The position numbers and the translations under genes are program-made. A model generated the notes under the pieces. The model did not search any database, was not told where the DNA came from, and was given only the letters and a program-made list of their open reading frames with translations. Source: Flavobacteriales bacterium (GTDB lineage Bacteria > Bacteroidota > Bacteroidia > Flavobacteriales_C > GCA-002722245). From it: 64,000 nucleotides of DNA. Below, one piece after another: positions 35,658 through 44,631 of this stretch. Numbering within the stretch: position 1 is the stretch's first letter; the number at the start of each line of letters is the position of its first letter. The stretch covers positions 1 to 64,000 of the forward strand of contig JAHEZL010000003.1 in assembly GCA_023251095.1 (NCBI GenBank), in the 5' to 3' direction.

Positions 35658-36527
35658 TTACCCTAAATATTTTACCAGGATATTGCTGCGTGAGGTGTGT
35701 TTGAGTCGGCGCAAAGCTTTCTCTTTAATTTGTCGTACTCTCTCTCTTGTTAAATCGAATTTTTCTCCGATTTCTTCTAAGGTCAGTGATTGATTATCGG
35801 TTCCCAAACCGAAGTACAAAGTAATGACATCAGCCTCTCTTGGTGTAAGCGTATCTAAAGTTCTTTTGATTTCTTCTTTCAATGAATCATCGAGGAGTTG
35901 GTGATCCGGTCGCGGACTGTCATTGCTCGTCATCAAATCATACATATTCCCTGCATCTTCTCCTTCTTGTAAAGGAGCATCCATGGATACATGTCGGGAA
36001 TTGCTTTTCAGTGATTCTCTCACTTCCTCTACCGGAAGATCCAAAGCAATGGCGATTTCATCGGCTGATGGTTCTCTTTCAAACTCCTGTTCCAGCAAAG
36101 AAAAAGTTTTGTTGATTTTATTGATGGCACCGATTTTATTCAGTGGTAATCTTACGATGCGCGCCTGTTCTGCTAAAGCCTGAAGGATAGATTGACGGAT
36201 CCACCATACTGCGTAGGAGATAAATTTAAAACCTCTTGTTTCATCAAAACGTTGTGCAGCTTTGATCAATCCTAAGTTTCCTTCATTGATCAAATCCGGT
36301 AGCGTTAATCCTTGATTTTGGTATTGTTTTGATACTGAAACCACGAATCTTAAGTTGGCTCGGGTTAGCTTTTCTAAGGCAGCAGCGTCACCGGCTTTAA
36401 TTTTTTGTGCCAGTTCAACTTCCTGCTCTGCGGTAATAAGTCCTTCTTTGCTGATTTCATGAAGATACTTGTCTAAAGAAATGGTTTCTCTGTTGGTTAC
36501 CTGTTTGCTTATTTTAAGTTGTCTCAT
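35658..36527 (-). CDS. rpoD: Primary sigma factor RpoD (short Bacteroidota form)
   Basis: The 289-residue sigma-70 has region 1.2 ([15 protein letters not shown]), region 2 with [56 protein letters not shown], region 3 (RLPLNKI) and region 4 ([42 protein letters not shown]). Region 1.1 is absent, as in the primary sigma of this phylum, which reads the unusual TTG/TAnnTTTG promoters seen here. The C-terminal LVKYLG is typical. It is a single gene with its own terminator. Confidence 0.96.
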   Translation of the reverse strand: MRQLKISKQVTNRETISLDKYLHEISKEGLITAEQEVELAQKIKAGDAAALEKLTRANLRFVVSVSKQYQNQGLTLPDLINEGNLGLIKAAQRFDETRGFKFISYAVWWIRQSILQALAEQARIVRLPLNKIGAINKINKTFSLLEQEFEREPSADEIAIALDLPVEEVRESLKSNSRHVSMDAPLQEGEDAGNMYDLMTSNDSPRPDHQLLDDSLKEEIKRTLDTLTPREADVITLYFGLGTDNQSLTLEEIGEKFDLTRERVRQIKEKALRRLKHTSRSNILVKYLG

Positions 36528-36631
36528 GTATATTTAGTATTTAAATATTATTAATTAATGGAGTAATAATGCCTGTCTATCGAAACGAAAAGATGAATGT
36601 TATAGTTTCGCTTAAATGAAAATTAGTTATA

Positions 36632-36651
36632 AACATTTGTTACGAAATGTT
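36632..36651. repeat. Short inverted repeat upstream of the saccharopine dehydrogenase-like gene
   Basis: AACATTT and AAATGTT form perfect 7-bp arms around GTTACG, 28 bases before ATG 36680 and between two divergent genes. It could be an operator for either, or chance in AT-rich sequence. Confidence 0.3.
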
Positions 36652-36679
36652 AATTCATTAGCTTTAAAAAAAGTATATC

Positions 36680-38014
36680 ATGAAGCATATTGTTTTATTG
36701 GGAGCAGGAAGAAGTAGCTCGGTTTTACTGGATTATCTCAAAGAACATGCCTCCTCCTTAAATTGGAAAATAAGTGTTGCCGATATTTCTTTGCAACATG
36801 CCCGTGATATTGTGAAAGATCATGCTGCTTTTACTTTTCATGATTTAAATAAATCAACCAATATTAAAGAAGAACTGATATCACAGGCAGATATTGTGAT
36901 TTCTATGCTGCCCGCGGCTTTTCATATAGAAGTGGCGCAGCTTTGTTTGAAATACAAAAAAAATCTGGTGACGGCGTCTTATGTTTCTCCGGAAATGAAG
37001 GCGATGGAAGAAGAAGTTAAAAAAGCAGGCTTGATATTTATGAATGAAGCCGGACTGGATCCCGGACTGGATCATATTTCGGCCATGAAAATTATAGATG
37101 ATTTGCGTGTTCAAGGCGCGGTTTTACATGGATTTGAATCCTTTTGCGGCGGACTCATAGCGCCCGAAAGCGATAATAATCCATGGCGTTATAAATTCAC
37201 ATGGAATCCACGAAACGTGGTGATAGCCGGACAAGGCGGAGCCGCCAAGTTTTTGCAGGAGGGCACTTATAAATACATTCCTTATCATAAATTATTCCGA
37301 CGAACAGAAGTGATTGATATTGAAGGTTACGGAAAATTTGAAGGTTATGCCAACCGCGATTCTTTGAAATACATTGATATTTACGGCTTGCAGGGCATTA
37401 AAACAATATTCAGAGGAACACTGCGCCGATTGGGATTTTGCAGAGCCTGGGACTTGTTTGTGCAATTGGGAATGACGGATGATACTTATCAGATCGCCGA
37501 TTCGGATAAGATGACGCATCGCCAGTTCATCAATTTGTTTTTAGCCTATAACAAGCACGATTCTGTGGAATTGAAGCTGAAACATTACATGAAGCTGGAG
37601 CAGGATGATGTGGATATCTGGGAGAAACTGGAATACACAGGGATTTTCAGTCACGAAAAAATAGGATTGAAAAATGCTACGCCCGCTCAGATTTTACAGC
37701 ATATTCTCGAAAAAAAATGGAAGTTAAGTCACGATGATAAAGACATGATCATCATGTTTCACCGCTTCAATTATAAACTCAATAACGAAGCAAAAGAATT
37801 GCATTCTTATCTCGTTGTGGAAGGAGAAGATGAAAACAAAACGGCAATGGCTAAAACCGTTGGATTGCCTGTTGGCATTGTGGCTAAAATGATTTTGAAC
37901 GGAGATATAAAAAGCAAAGGAGTTTTGGTTCCTGTGGAAGCCGAAGTATACGAACCTATTCTTAAAGAATTAAAAAAATACGGGATTAACTTTATTGAGA
38001 AACAGGCTATCTGA
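36680..38014 (+). CDS. Saccharopine dehydrogenase family protein
   Basis: The 444-residue oxidoreductase has an N-terminal Rossmann motif (IVLLGAGRSSSVLLDYL), the SMLPAAFHIEVAQLCLKYKKNLVTASYVSPEM segment and the GLDPGLDHISAM motif of the saccharopine dehydrogenase/homospermidine synthase superfamily. A C-terminal catalytic domain includes ESFCGGLIAPESDNNPWRYKFTWNPRNVV. It most resembles the glutamate-forming lysine-pathway enzymes, but many Bacteroidota homologs have no proven substrate. Its stop overlaps the 3' end of an opposing T9SS gene by eight bases. Confidence 0.88.
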   Translation: MKHIVLLGAGRSSSVLLDYLKEHASSLNWKISVADISLQHARDIVKDHAAFTFHDLNKSTNIKEELISQADIVISMLPAAFHIEVAQLCLKYKKNLVTASYVSPEMKAMEEEVKKAGLIFMNEAGLDPGLDHISAMKIIDDLRVQGAVLHGFESFCGGLIAPESDNNPWRYKFTWNPRNVVIAGQGGAAKFLQEGTYKYIPYHKLFRRTEVIDIEGYGKFEGYANRDSLKYIDIYGLQGIKTIFRGTLRRLGFCRAWDLFVQLGMTDDTYQIADSDKMTHRQFINLFLAYNKHDSVELKLKHYMKLEQDDVDIWEKLEYTGIFSHEKIGLKNATPAQILQHILEKKWKLSHDDKDMIIMFHRFNYKLNNEAKELHSYLVVEGEDENKTAMAKTVGLPVGIVAKMILNGDIKSKGVLVPVEAEVYEPILKELKKYGINFIEKQAI

Positions 38015-39527
38015 CAAGCGTGACGTGCGTGTAGCGTTTTACTTTCACTTTTTTATTGGTGTTGGGAGAAAGTCCTTCATATTCATACACAACAACATAA
38101 ACATCTTCCGGTTCGCGCCCGTTTTTCCCATTTCCATCCCAGCCTTTAAGAGGATCGGTGGTTTCAAAAATCAGTTCTCCCCAGCGGTTGAAAATATACA
38201 TTTGTACAATATAAATAAACTCGCCTTTTATTATAAAAACATCATTTAGCCCGTCGCCATTGGGTGTAAAAGCAGTAGGGAGATAGAAAAAAGTAGGATT
38301 GCAATAATCTTTGATGTGTATGCTGTCGCTCACCGAGCAATGTTTTCCATTGGATAAAGTAACGTAAAAAACATCTTCGGTATTCACTGCAATGTCTTCA
38401 GTATTTTCACCCGTTGACCAGGCGTAAGAGAGCGCAGTTCCTCCATGTAGCGTATATGAAGGTACAAAGGCAAAGCAAAGTGTGGTATCGTTTTCAAGGA
38501 TGGAAGTAGGACTAGTTATGGGTGAAAGAGTGATGGCATCGCTTGCCGTACATCCGAAACCATTGTCGACAGCTACCGAATAAGTCCCCGCTGTTGTTAC
38601 GTAAGTTTTATTTGCAGTGCCTCCATTCGACCAGTTGAATTGATAATTGGAAGGTAAATTGGTGTTGAGTAAAGTGCTGTCGCCGTTGCATATTTTTTTA
38701 TCGGCACCAAGATCCACTGAAATAGACGGATGAACCACTACCACAACGCTGTCTTTGCTAAAACAAACCGATTTAAATGAGATGTCATCCAATGCAAAAT
38801 CATTGCCTTGCCCTTCCGTGTTTTGGTTTACTACGCATATTTGCGCGGAAGTGGCCACTCCCGAATTCCATAATTCATAAAATTGATTCCATTCACAGGT
38901 AACAGGAGATGCTTGAAAGGGAGCTCCAAGCAATTGATTGTTAATGGAGAATTGCAGAATGGCAGGATTTGTAGCCAATACAGAGGATATCCATGTAGTA
39001 AACTGATAATCGGTGTTGGGCGTTACATTTACGGTTTGGCACCATACGCTTACCCCCGCTACTGTTGCGGCATCCATAATCATCATATTGCCCGAAGCAC
39101 CGGTGTGGTCGGAACAGGCTGACCATGCCGTCCAGTATACATCAGTGGCATTGTTCACGCAATAGTGTCCTTGTTCCAAACTTCCGGGAGAACAGTCGAT
39201 TGCGTACTGACTGCTGAATCCCATGTCTCCCTGTTCAAAATCGCCGTTGACAATACTTTCTATCGGGTAGAGATATCTGTTCAGTACCGTATATTTTGTA
39301 GTTGTTTTTGGAAAGGCAATTGGAGATGCAGAAGTGGAATCACTTAAATTTGTTTTTGGCGACCAGCTTAATTCGTATTTAGTCCCATTGGCCTGCAGTG
39401 TTACGGAATCGCCTTTACATATTTGCACCGTATCGGGAACAACAGAGATAGAACAGTTGATTTGAGCAGATAAAATCAGGTTTGCAAAAACAAGAAGAAG
39501 GAAAAATATGTTTTTTAATTCGCTCAT
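38007..39527 (-). CDS. Surface protein with gliding-motility-type C-terminal domain
   Basis: The 506-residue exported protein has a signal peptide (about 1-21, LILSAQ), an Ig-like repeat (VPDTVQICKGDSVTLQANGTKYELSWSPKTNLSDST...), a carbohydrate-binding-like beta domain (VNGDFEQGDMGFSSQY ... NDFALDDISF, about 115-260) and further Ig-like repeats. It ends with the CHU_C type B sorting domain (LPTAFTPNGDGLNDVFIIKG, MYIFNRWGELIFETTDPLKGWDGNGKNG). It is probably an adhesin or glycan-binding protein exported by the T9SS. The NGDFE/LDDISF pair resembles lectin-like modules, so glycan binding is a reasonable inference. Confidence 0.88.
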   Translation of the reverse strand: MSELKNIFFLLLVFANLILSAQINCSISVVPDTVQICKGDSVTLQANGTKYELSWSPKTNLSDSTSASPIAFPKTTTKYTVLNRYLYPIESIVNGDFEQGDMGFSSQYAIDCSPGSLEQGHYCVNNATDVYWTAWSACSDHTGASGNMMIMDAATVAGVSVWCQTVNVTPNTDYQFTTWISSVLATNPAILQFSINNQLLGAPFQASPVTCEWNQFYELWNSGVATSAQICVVNQNTEGQGNDFALDDISFKSVCFSKDSVVVVVHPSISVDLGADKKICNGDSTLLNTNLPSNYQFNWSNGGTANKTYVTTAGTYSVAVDNGFGCTASDAITLSPITSPTSILENDTTLCFAFVPSYTLHGGTALSYAWSTGENTEDIAVNTEDVFYVTLSNGKHCSVSDSIHIKDYCNPTFFYLPTAFTPNGDGLNDVFIIKGEFIYIVQMYIFNRWGELIFETTDPLKGWDGNGKNGREPEDVYVVVYEYEGLSPNTNKKVKVKRYTHVTLVR

Positions 39528-39534
39528 TGTCTTT

Positions 39535-40260
39535 TTAAAACTTCAGATAAAAATCTTTTGTCAGCGTTGTATATTCCTGTGAAAATTCATTGGGACGCAC
39601 TTCAATCATCAACTCGTTTTCGGTTCTGTCGGCTGATGATTCTTTAGTGATTTCCACCAATATTCGTTTAGGGGATTTGGATGCATTAGGTTTAACTAAT
39701 GTAAGTTTTTTTATTGATAAATGCATTTTATCAGTGATGCTTTCCACTTCTGCTAAATTTTCAAAAGGGTAGACAATACAGAGCTTTCCCTGAGGGTGTA
39801 ATAAAAAATTTGCGCGTTCAATGAGTTTTTCAAGGGATAAGGTAATATTGTGCCGCGCTATATTTCTGGAGGAATCGGAACTTAAAGAAGAGTTGGAAAA
39901 ATAGGGTGGATTGCTCACTATTAAATCAAATTTTTGAGCGCTTTCAAAAACGGAGAAATCACCTTTGTGCAATACCATTCTGTTTTTCCAGGGAGATAAA
40001 TCGAAATTAATTTTTGTCTGCTGAAAAGCACTGTCGTCAATGTCGATGGCGTGAATAGTTGCACTGCTGTTTTTTTGTGCAAGCATAAGTGCAATGAGTC
40101 CGCTACCGGTGCCAACATCCAAAATCGATGCGCAATTGTTTACATCGGCCCATGCGCCCAGCAACACCCCGTCAACGCCCACTTTCATGGAGCATAAATC
40201 ATGGTGTACTAAAAATTGTTTGAAGCGAAAGGGTTCGTATTTTGTTTTTGAATTAGTCAT
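39535..40260 (-). CDS. TrmN6-like tRNA (adenine-N6) methyltransferase
   Basis: This 241-residue SAM-dependent methyltransferase has FKQFLVHHDLCSMKVGVDGVLLGAW at the N terminus, motif I ILDVGTGSGLIALMLAQ, IDIDDSAFQQTKIN and the amino-methylase motif NPPYF. This is the pattern of YfiC/TrmN6, which methylates A37 of tRNA-Val. The first eight bases overlap the end of rimM (ATGACTAA), so both are translated from one message and both act on RNA. Confidence 0.9.
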   Translation of the reverse strand: MTNSKTKYEPFRFKQFLVHHDLCSMKVGVDGVLLGAWADVNNCASILDVGTGSGLIALMLAQKNSSATIHAIDIDDSAFQQTKINFDLSPWKNRMVLHKGDFSVFESAQKFDLIVSNPPYFSNSSLSSDSSRNIARHNITLSLEKLIERANFLLHPQGKLCIVYPFENLAEVESITDKMHLSIKKLTLVKPNASKSPKRILVEITKESSADRTENELMIEVRPNEFSQEYTTLTKDFYLKF

Positions 40261-40768
40261 TCAAACTCAGTAATGCAGGAGGAACATCAACATGGATTTC
40301 CTTTTTCTCAGTATCTATAAATTCAATGAATTCATCCACCAGAGGAATTAAAATTTCAACTCTGTTGTTTTTTACCGTGATGAGGGTTTGCGCTGTTGAA
40401 TCGTTGATTTCCGATACTTCACCTAAATAGCCTTTCTCTTTATCAAAGACTTTATAATTCAACATTTCCATGATATTGTCGGCATCTTCTAAATCAGGGA
40501 AATCGGCTGTGGCCAGATACATTTTAAATTTCAGCAAGGATTGAGCTTCCTGTTCGGTATTTACTCCTTCAAATTTCACCACGCCTTTTTCTCCGTTTAA
40601 ACTGAGTCGCTCCACTTTGTATTCGGCCAGATGTTTGCCAATCATGAGCTGCACCGATTTTATTTCCTGAGCTTCTTCAATAAAGGTTTCTGCCTTGAAA
40701 TGAATTTCTCCTTTAAAGCCTTTGAGCTTCGTTAATACACCAAAATAAAATGTGTCGGCCAATACCAT
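40253..40768 (-). CDS. rimM: Ribosome maturation factor RimM
   Basis: The 171-residue product has the two RimM beta domains: FYFGVLTKLKGFKGEIHFKAET at the N terminus and the PRC-like half MEMLNYKVFDKEKGYLGEVSEIN ... LIPLVDEFIEFIDTEKKEIHVDVPPALLSL. It helps mature the head of the 30S subunit. ATG 40768 (MVLADTFYFGVL) fits the family better than an in-frame TTG/ATG start 21 residues upstream. The usual upstream neighbour rpsP is not here. Confidence 0.93.
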   Translation of the reverse strand: MVLADTFYFGVLTKLKGFKGEIHFKAETFIEEAQEIKSVQLMIGKHLAEYKVERLSLNGEKGVVKFEGVNTEQEAQSLLKFKMYLATADFPDLEDADNIMEMLNYKVFDKEKGYLGEVSEINDSTAQTLITVKNNRVEILIPLVDEFIEFIDTEKKEIHVDVPPALLSLND

Positions 40769-40910
40769 TGTTGAATAATTTTCAATCGAAAATACAAAAA
40801 GCTTTTGTGATGTGCCGACTTCAATTAACATTGTGTGTTTGATTTATTATTGGAGAAGAGAATTTTTCCCTACTCATTAATGACTAACTTGACTGCTGTA
40901 AATTTTTTAT

Positions 40911-42395
40911 ATGAGTGAAGCTTTAATTTTGACCATCATTGTTGGCTATTTCGCAGTGCTGATTTTAATGTCATATCTCACCAGCAGAGGTGCGAATACC
41001 GAAAGTTTTTTTGTCGGTAACAAAGAATCAAAATGGTATGTAGTGGCCTTTGGAATGATAGGCGCATCGCTCTCCGGCGTGACTTTTATATCGGTGCCGG
41101 GATGGGTGGACGGAAAACAGTTTGCCTATATGCAAATTGTTTTTGGTTATCTGGTGGGATATTTAGTAGTGGCTTATGTATTGTTGCCGATTTACTATCG
41201 CATGAATTTGATTTCTATTTACGGTTATCTGGAAGAAAGATTTGGTTTCTGGACTTATAAAACCGGGGCTTCTCTTTTTATGATCTCGCGGATTTTTGGT
41301 GCATCCATTCGTTTATTACTTGCGGCAACAGTTTTTCATCAGTTTATTTTTGCTAAATGGGGTATTCCTTTTTCAGTAACGGTGGGCTTTTCAATTTTAT
41401 TTATCTGGCTGTGTACCTTTAAAGGTGGAATAAAAACCATCGTGTGGACAGATACTTTACAAACCGCTTTTATGTTATTGTCGCTGGGAATCACCATTTA
41501 TTTAATTTCCGATTCTTTGGGTTTTGGTGAGCAGGGCGGACTCATTCATGTGATTTCCGAAAGTAAATATTCGCAAATTTTCTTTTTCGACGATTGGACT
41601 TCCGGCAATTATTTCTGGAAGCAATTTATTACCGGAATGTTTATCACCATTGGGATGACAGGATTGGATCAGGATTTAATGCAAAAGAATCTGAGCTGTA
41701 AAAATATTAAGGATGCTCAGAAAAACATGGTGTCTTTTGCTTTTGTACTTACATTAGTGAATCTGGTTTTTTTAGTGCTGGGCGCTACTTTATTTATGTA
41801 TGCTGCTAAAAACGGAATTGAGATTCCAATGGTCGACGGCAAAGCAAAAACCGATTTGCTGTTTCCTACTTTGGCCCTGAGCAATGAATTTTCTGTGGCA
41901 GTAGGAATATTTTTTATTCTCGGTTTGTTTGCGGCAACTTATGCGAGTGCCGATTCAGCTCTGGCAAGTTTAACGACTTCTTTTTGTGTAGACTTCATTG
42001 GTGTTAGGAAAATGGAAGAGGCACAGCAAAAAAAATGGAAGGACAAAGTGCATATCGGGATGTCAATCGTTTTACTGGTTGTTATTCTGGCTTTGAATGA
42101 ATTCGTGTCTACCAACGCTATTGAGCAAATCCTCACTTTCGCTTCTTTCACTTACGGACCATTAATTGGAATTTTTGCTTTCGGAATTTTTACCAAAAGA
42201 GTTTTGAAAGTAGAATCATCATCGCTGATTATTGCTATTGTTGCTTTTGCTTGTTCGCTCACTATTCATTTGCTGGCGAAACACGATATGCTTTTTGGAA
42301 TTAAGGTAGGAGGAGAGTTGATTGTATATAATTCACTGATTACTTTCTTATTGATGTATGCTGCTTCGAAGAAAGCGGATACTTTAAAAGCATAA
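40911..42395 (+). CDS. Sodium:solute symporter (SSS family)
   Basis: The 494-residue integral membrane protein has about 13 hydrophobic segments and family motifs SFFVGNKESKWYVVAFGMIGASLSGVTFISVPGWV, LPIYYRMNLISIYGYLEERFG, RIFGASIRLLLAA, WTDTLQTAFMLL and TGLDQDLMQKNLSC. The core LeuT-like helices and the sodium-site serine/threonine-rich helix (YASADSALASLTTSFCVDFI) are present. It imports an organic solute with sodium; the substrate (sugar, amino acid or carboxylate) cannot be told. It is a single gene followed by a repeat-rich spacer. Confidence 0.92.
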   Translation: MSEALILTIIVGYFAVLILMSYLTSRGANTESFFVGNKESKWYVVAFGMIGASLSGVTFISVPGWVDGKQFAYMQIVFGYLVGYLVVAYVLLPIYYRMNLISIYGYLEERFGFWTYKTGASLFMISRIFGASIRLLLAATVFHQFIFAKWGIPFSVTVGFSILFIWLCTFKGGIKTIVWTDTLQTAFMLLSLGITIYLISDSLGFGEQGGLIHVISESKYSQIFFFDDWTSGNYFWKQFITGMFITIGMTGLDQDLMQKNLSCKNIKDAQKNMVSFAFVLTLVNLVFLVLGATLFMYAAKNGIEIPMVDGKAKTDLLFPTLALSNEFSVAVGIFFILGLFAATYASADSALASLTTSFCVDFIGVRKMEEAQQKKWKDKVHIGMSIVLLVVILALNEFVSTNAIEQILTFASFTYGPLIGIFAFGIFTKRVLKVESSSLIIAIVAFACSLTIHLLAKHDMLFGIKVGGELIVYNSLITFLLMYAASKKADTLKA

Positions 42396-42843
42396 CAGTT
42401 GTCGTCATTGCGGGAATTTTTGCGCTCAAAAATTGAAGCAATCCTATATCTTTTTTTCTTCTTTTAAAAAGAAGCAAATCGATACTTTTTGTCTTGAAAC
42501 AAAAAGTATCCAAAAAATTCAAGAGCCAAGACCTGCCTGCCGGCAGGCAGGGATGCTGCTCTCGCACGAAAAACCTCTCACACGCCCGCCTCTTGGCTCG
42601 GGCCTTCGCACGAAGTTACCTGCCCACTGTGTGACGTTCATTTTCGAGAATGCTTTGATGGGTATGGGCTTCTCCCTTTGAAAAAAGATTTGATATTAAG
42701 AGGAGGAAGGAACTTCCGGTCTTAGTGCGAAGGGATTCTGTGTGATGGCAGAGGGATTTTCTTATAGAGATTATTCATCCATCAGATGAAGAAATACTAA
42801 TCTTGAAAAAAATAGAAAAGGGAATTTTAAAGATGGATGTGAA
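42396..42843. repeat. Repeat-rich intergenic spacer with several palindromes
   Basis: This 448-base gap holds no credible gene but four kinds of structure. There is a GTCATTGCG...GAAGCAATCC unit (about 42404-42442) enclosing the hairpin AATTTTTG-CGCT-CAAAAATT (42415-42434). A perfect 12-bp hairpin GATACTTTTTGT-CTTGAA-ACAAAAAGTATC lies at 42481-42510. A perfect 20-base palindrome CCTGCCTGCCGGCAGGCAGG sits at 42532-42551. Outer inverted 9-mers GAGCCAAGA (42523-42531) and TCTTGGCTC (42591-42599) bracket the palindrome. These resemble dispersed repeats I recall from Bacteroidota genomes. Beyond 42610 I see only a weak TTCATC/GATGAA hairpin. Confidence 0.75.
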
Positions 42844-44451
42844 TTACTGAATCCACTTCTGACCTGAGATCATCAATGCTTCCTGCACTGTAATTCTCGA
42901 GCCTTTGTTGTAAGCAGTAACAAAAGGACCTACCACTTTGTTTTGTGTTTTCACTTCTTCTCTGTGGTCGCGCGCACCTTTGTATTCAGAGAATTCACCC
43001 ACCACATATTTGTGCCATCCTTCGTGCATCATGGTGTAAATTTTTTCGTTGATGCTGTTGTTTTTCACAAAGTAAGAAACATCTACTTGTTTTTTTGTTG
43101 CGCATATCTGAACGCTGTAGTAAAGATTCTGATTAGGATTGCTGCTTCCGAAATCTTGTGGTGTTGCCGATGCTGTAGTATTGTTGGGAGTAGTTTGTTT
43201 TTTGGTTGAAGTTGTTTTTTTCTCGGTTTTCGGTTCACCTTTTTCTATCACTTTTACAGAAGCTGTAGTGTTTTCCTTTTTAGGTTCTTTTGTTTTTACA
43301 GTTTGAGCTGTTGTTGTTTTGGTTTCTGTTTTAGCGGGTTTAACAGTATTTTCTTCTGCAGGTTTTGTGGTAGTTGTATTTGTGTTTTCCGGTTTGGTTT
43401 CAACTACTGCAACTTGTTCTTCAGTAATTTCATCCACCACCGAAATAGTACTGTTGCTAAAAGCTATCTTTTTGTTTGTGCCGTCGCTTTCTTTCAAATA
43501 AGAAAAGAAACCTTCAATGGTATGTTTTCCATTTACAGCTGCAGCAGCGGTGATTTTGTATTTTACTTTTATCTCTTTAGAGGCAGGCATTGTCATCCAT
43601 AGGATTTTTACTTTGTTGTCCTGAAAAGAAAATATTCCGCCAAAAGCATCTACTTCCTCTGCAACAAATCCTACCGGTAAAGTTTCCATGATTTTAGCAA
43701 AACCACTTGCTCCTCCTTTATTGATTACGATATCAACCATGAAGGAACCGCCTTTTTTAACCTGTGTTGCCGAGAAAGTTCTTTTTAATTCTATCCCGTC
43801 GGTGTTGGTAGTTGAAACGGTTTCCGTTTTATTTTCAGTAGTAGCAGCACTTGTGGTAGTTGTGTTTTCTTTAGCAGGATTGGTATTGGTTTGCGCTACA
43901 GTGGTGGTTTGTTCTTTAGCAGGTTCAGTACTTGCAACAGTGGTAGTTGTTTGCGTTTGTGTTTGTGTTGCTGAGGTAGTAGTTGTTGTATTTTCTTTTG
44001 TAGGAGTAACAGCAACTTCGGAAGGAGTTCCAACAGTAATTGTTTTTACCGTAGTACTTGCTTCATATTTTGTTCCTTGCATTACGTAATGAAATTTTCC
44101 GCTGAGGTTATAAGTGCCGTTGGTGCTTGGAAAACTTTTTACTTTAAATTTTATTTGAAATTCAGTTTCTGTAGGCAAAGCCATCCAGATAACTTTAACC
44201 TGTTGTTGTGCGAAAGAAAATGCGCCGGTTTTACTGTCTACATTTTCCGCCGTGAAACCGATAGGCAATTGATATTGAAATTTCGCAAATTCAGTGATTG
44301 ATCCTTTTTTGATGGTGACTACAATTTCAAACGCTTCACCCGGTTTGGCTGATGAAGGCAATTGTGCTTCGACGCTAACCGCATCTTCAGAGAACATTCC
44401 AATTAAGGAAAGGAAGATAATGTTAATAGATATGAGCAGGCCTTTTATCAT
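42844..44451 (-). CDS. Exported protein: duplicated beta domain, Thr-rich linkers, SPOR-like end
   Basis: The 535-residue protein has an N-terminal hydrophobic signal segment and two clearly related beta domains (about 25-140 and 225-340). They share F-E/M-V-x-I-x-I-x-K-G, P-x-G-F-x-A-E-x-V-D and F-S-F...K-V-x-W-M motifs. Two threonine/glutamate/lysine-rich linkers (about 145-220 and 345-445) space them. A C-terminal SPOR-like segment (YYSVQICATKKQVDVSYFVKN ... YKYVVGEFSEYKGARDHREEVK-like) closes the protein. SPOR domains bind denuded peptidoglycan, so it may tie the beta domains to the wall. A TAGATTTG box on the minus strand (44475-44482) is a possible -7 element. The exact role is unknown. 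Confidence 0.8.
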   Translation of the reverse strand: MIKGLLISINIIFLSLIGMFSEDAVSVEAQLPSSAKPGEAFEIVVTIKKGSITEFAKFQYQLPIGFTAENVDSKTGAFSFAQQQVKVIWMALPTETEFQIKFKVKSFPSTNGTYNLSGKFHYVMQGTKYEASTTVKTITVGTPSEVAVTPTKENTTTTTSATQTQTQTTTTVASTEPAKEQTTTVAQTNTNPAKENTTTTSAATTENKTETVSTTNTDGIELKRTFSATQVKKGGSFMVDIVINKGGASGFAKIMETLPVGFVAEEVDAFGGIFSFQDNKVKILWMTMPASKEIKVKYKITAAAAVNGKHTIEGFFSYLKESDGTNKKIAFSNSTISVVDEITEEQVAVVETKPENTNTTTTKPAEENTVKPAKTETKTTTAQTVKTKEPKKENTTASVKVIEKGEPKTEKKTTSTKKQTTPNNTTASATPQDFGSSNPNQNLYYSVQICATKKQVDVSYFVKNNSINEKIYTMMHEGWHKYVVGEFSEYKGARDHREEVKTQNKVVGPFVTAYNKGSRITVQEALMISGQKWIQ

Positions 44452-44631
44452 AAAAAGTTATTCATCAATTGTCACAAATCTATTTTAAATAGAAGGCGAT
44501 AGCGGATGGCTCTGTTCATTATTGTAAACAGAAACTTGTTAATAAGCGGCTTAAATTGTTGAAAAGATTTTTTGAAAACCAATAGAGAATATTGATTTTC
44601 AGAGCAAGAAAAATAAAGATGATTTTAAGCT

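Noticed and set aside
42433-42681. 82-residue ORF in the repeat spacer
   Set aside because: Its residues (PACRQAG-type) are the translation of palindromic repeats; no evidence of coding.
43688-44089. 133-residue antisense ORF rich in valine
   Set aside because: It mirrors the Thr-rich linker codons of the minus-strand envelope protein; composition is an antisense artefact.
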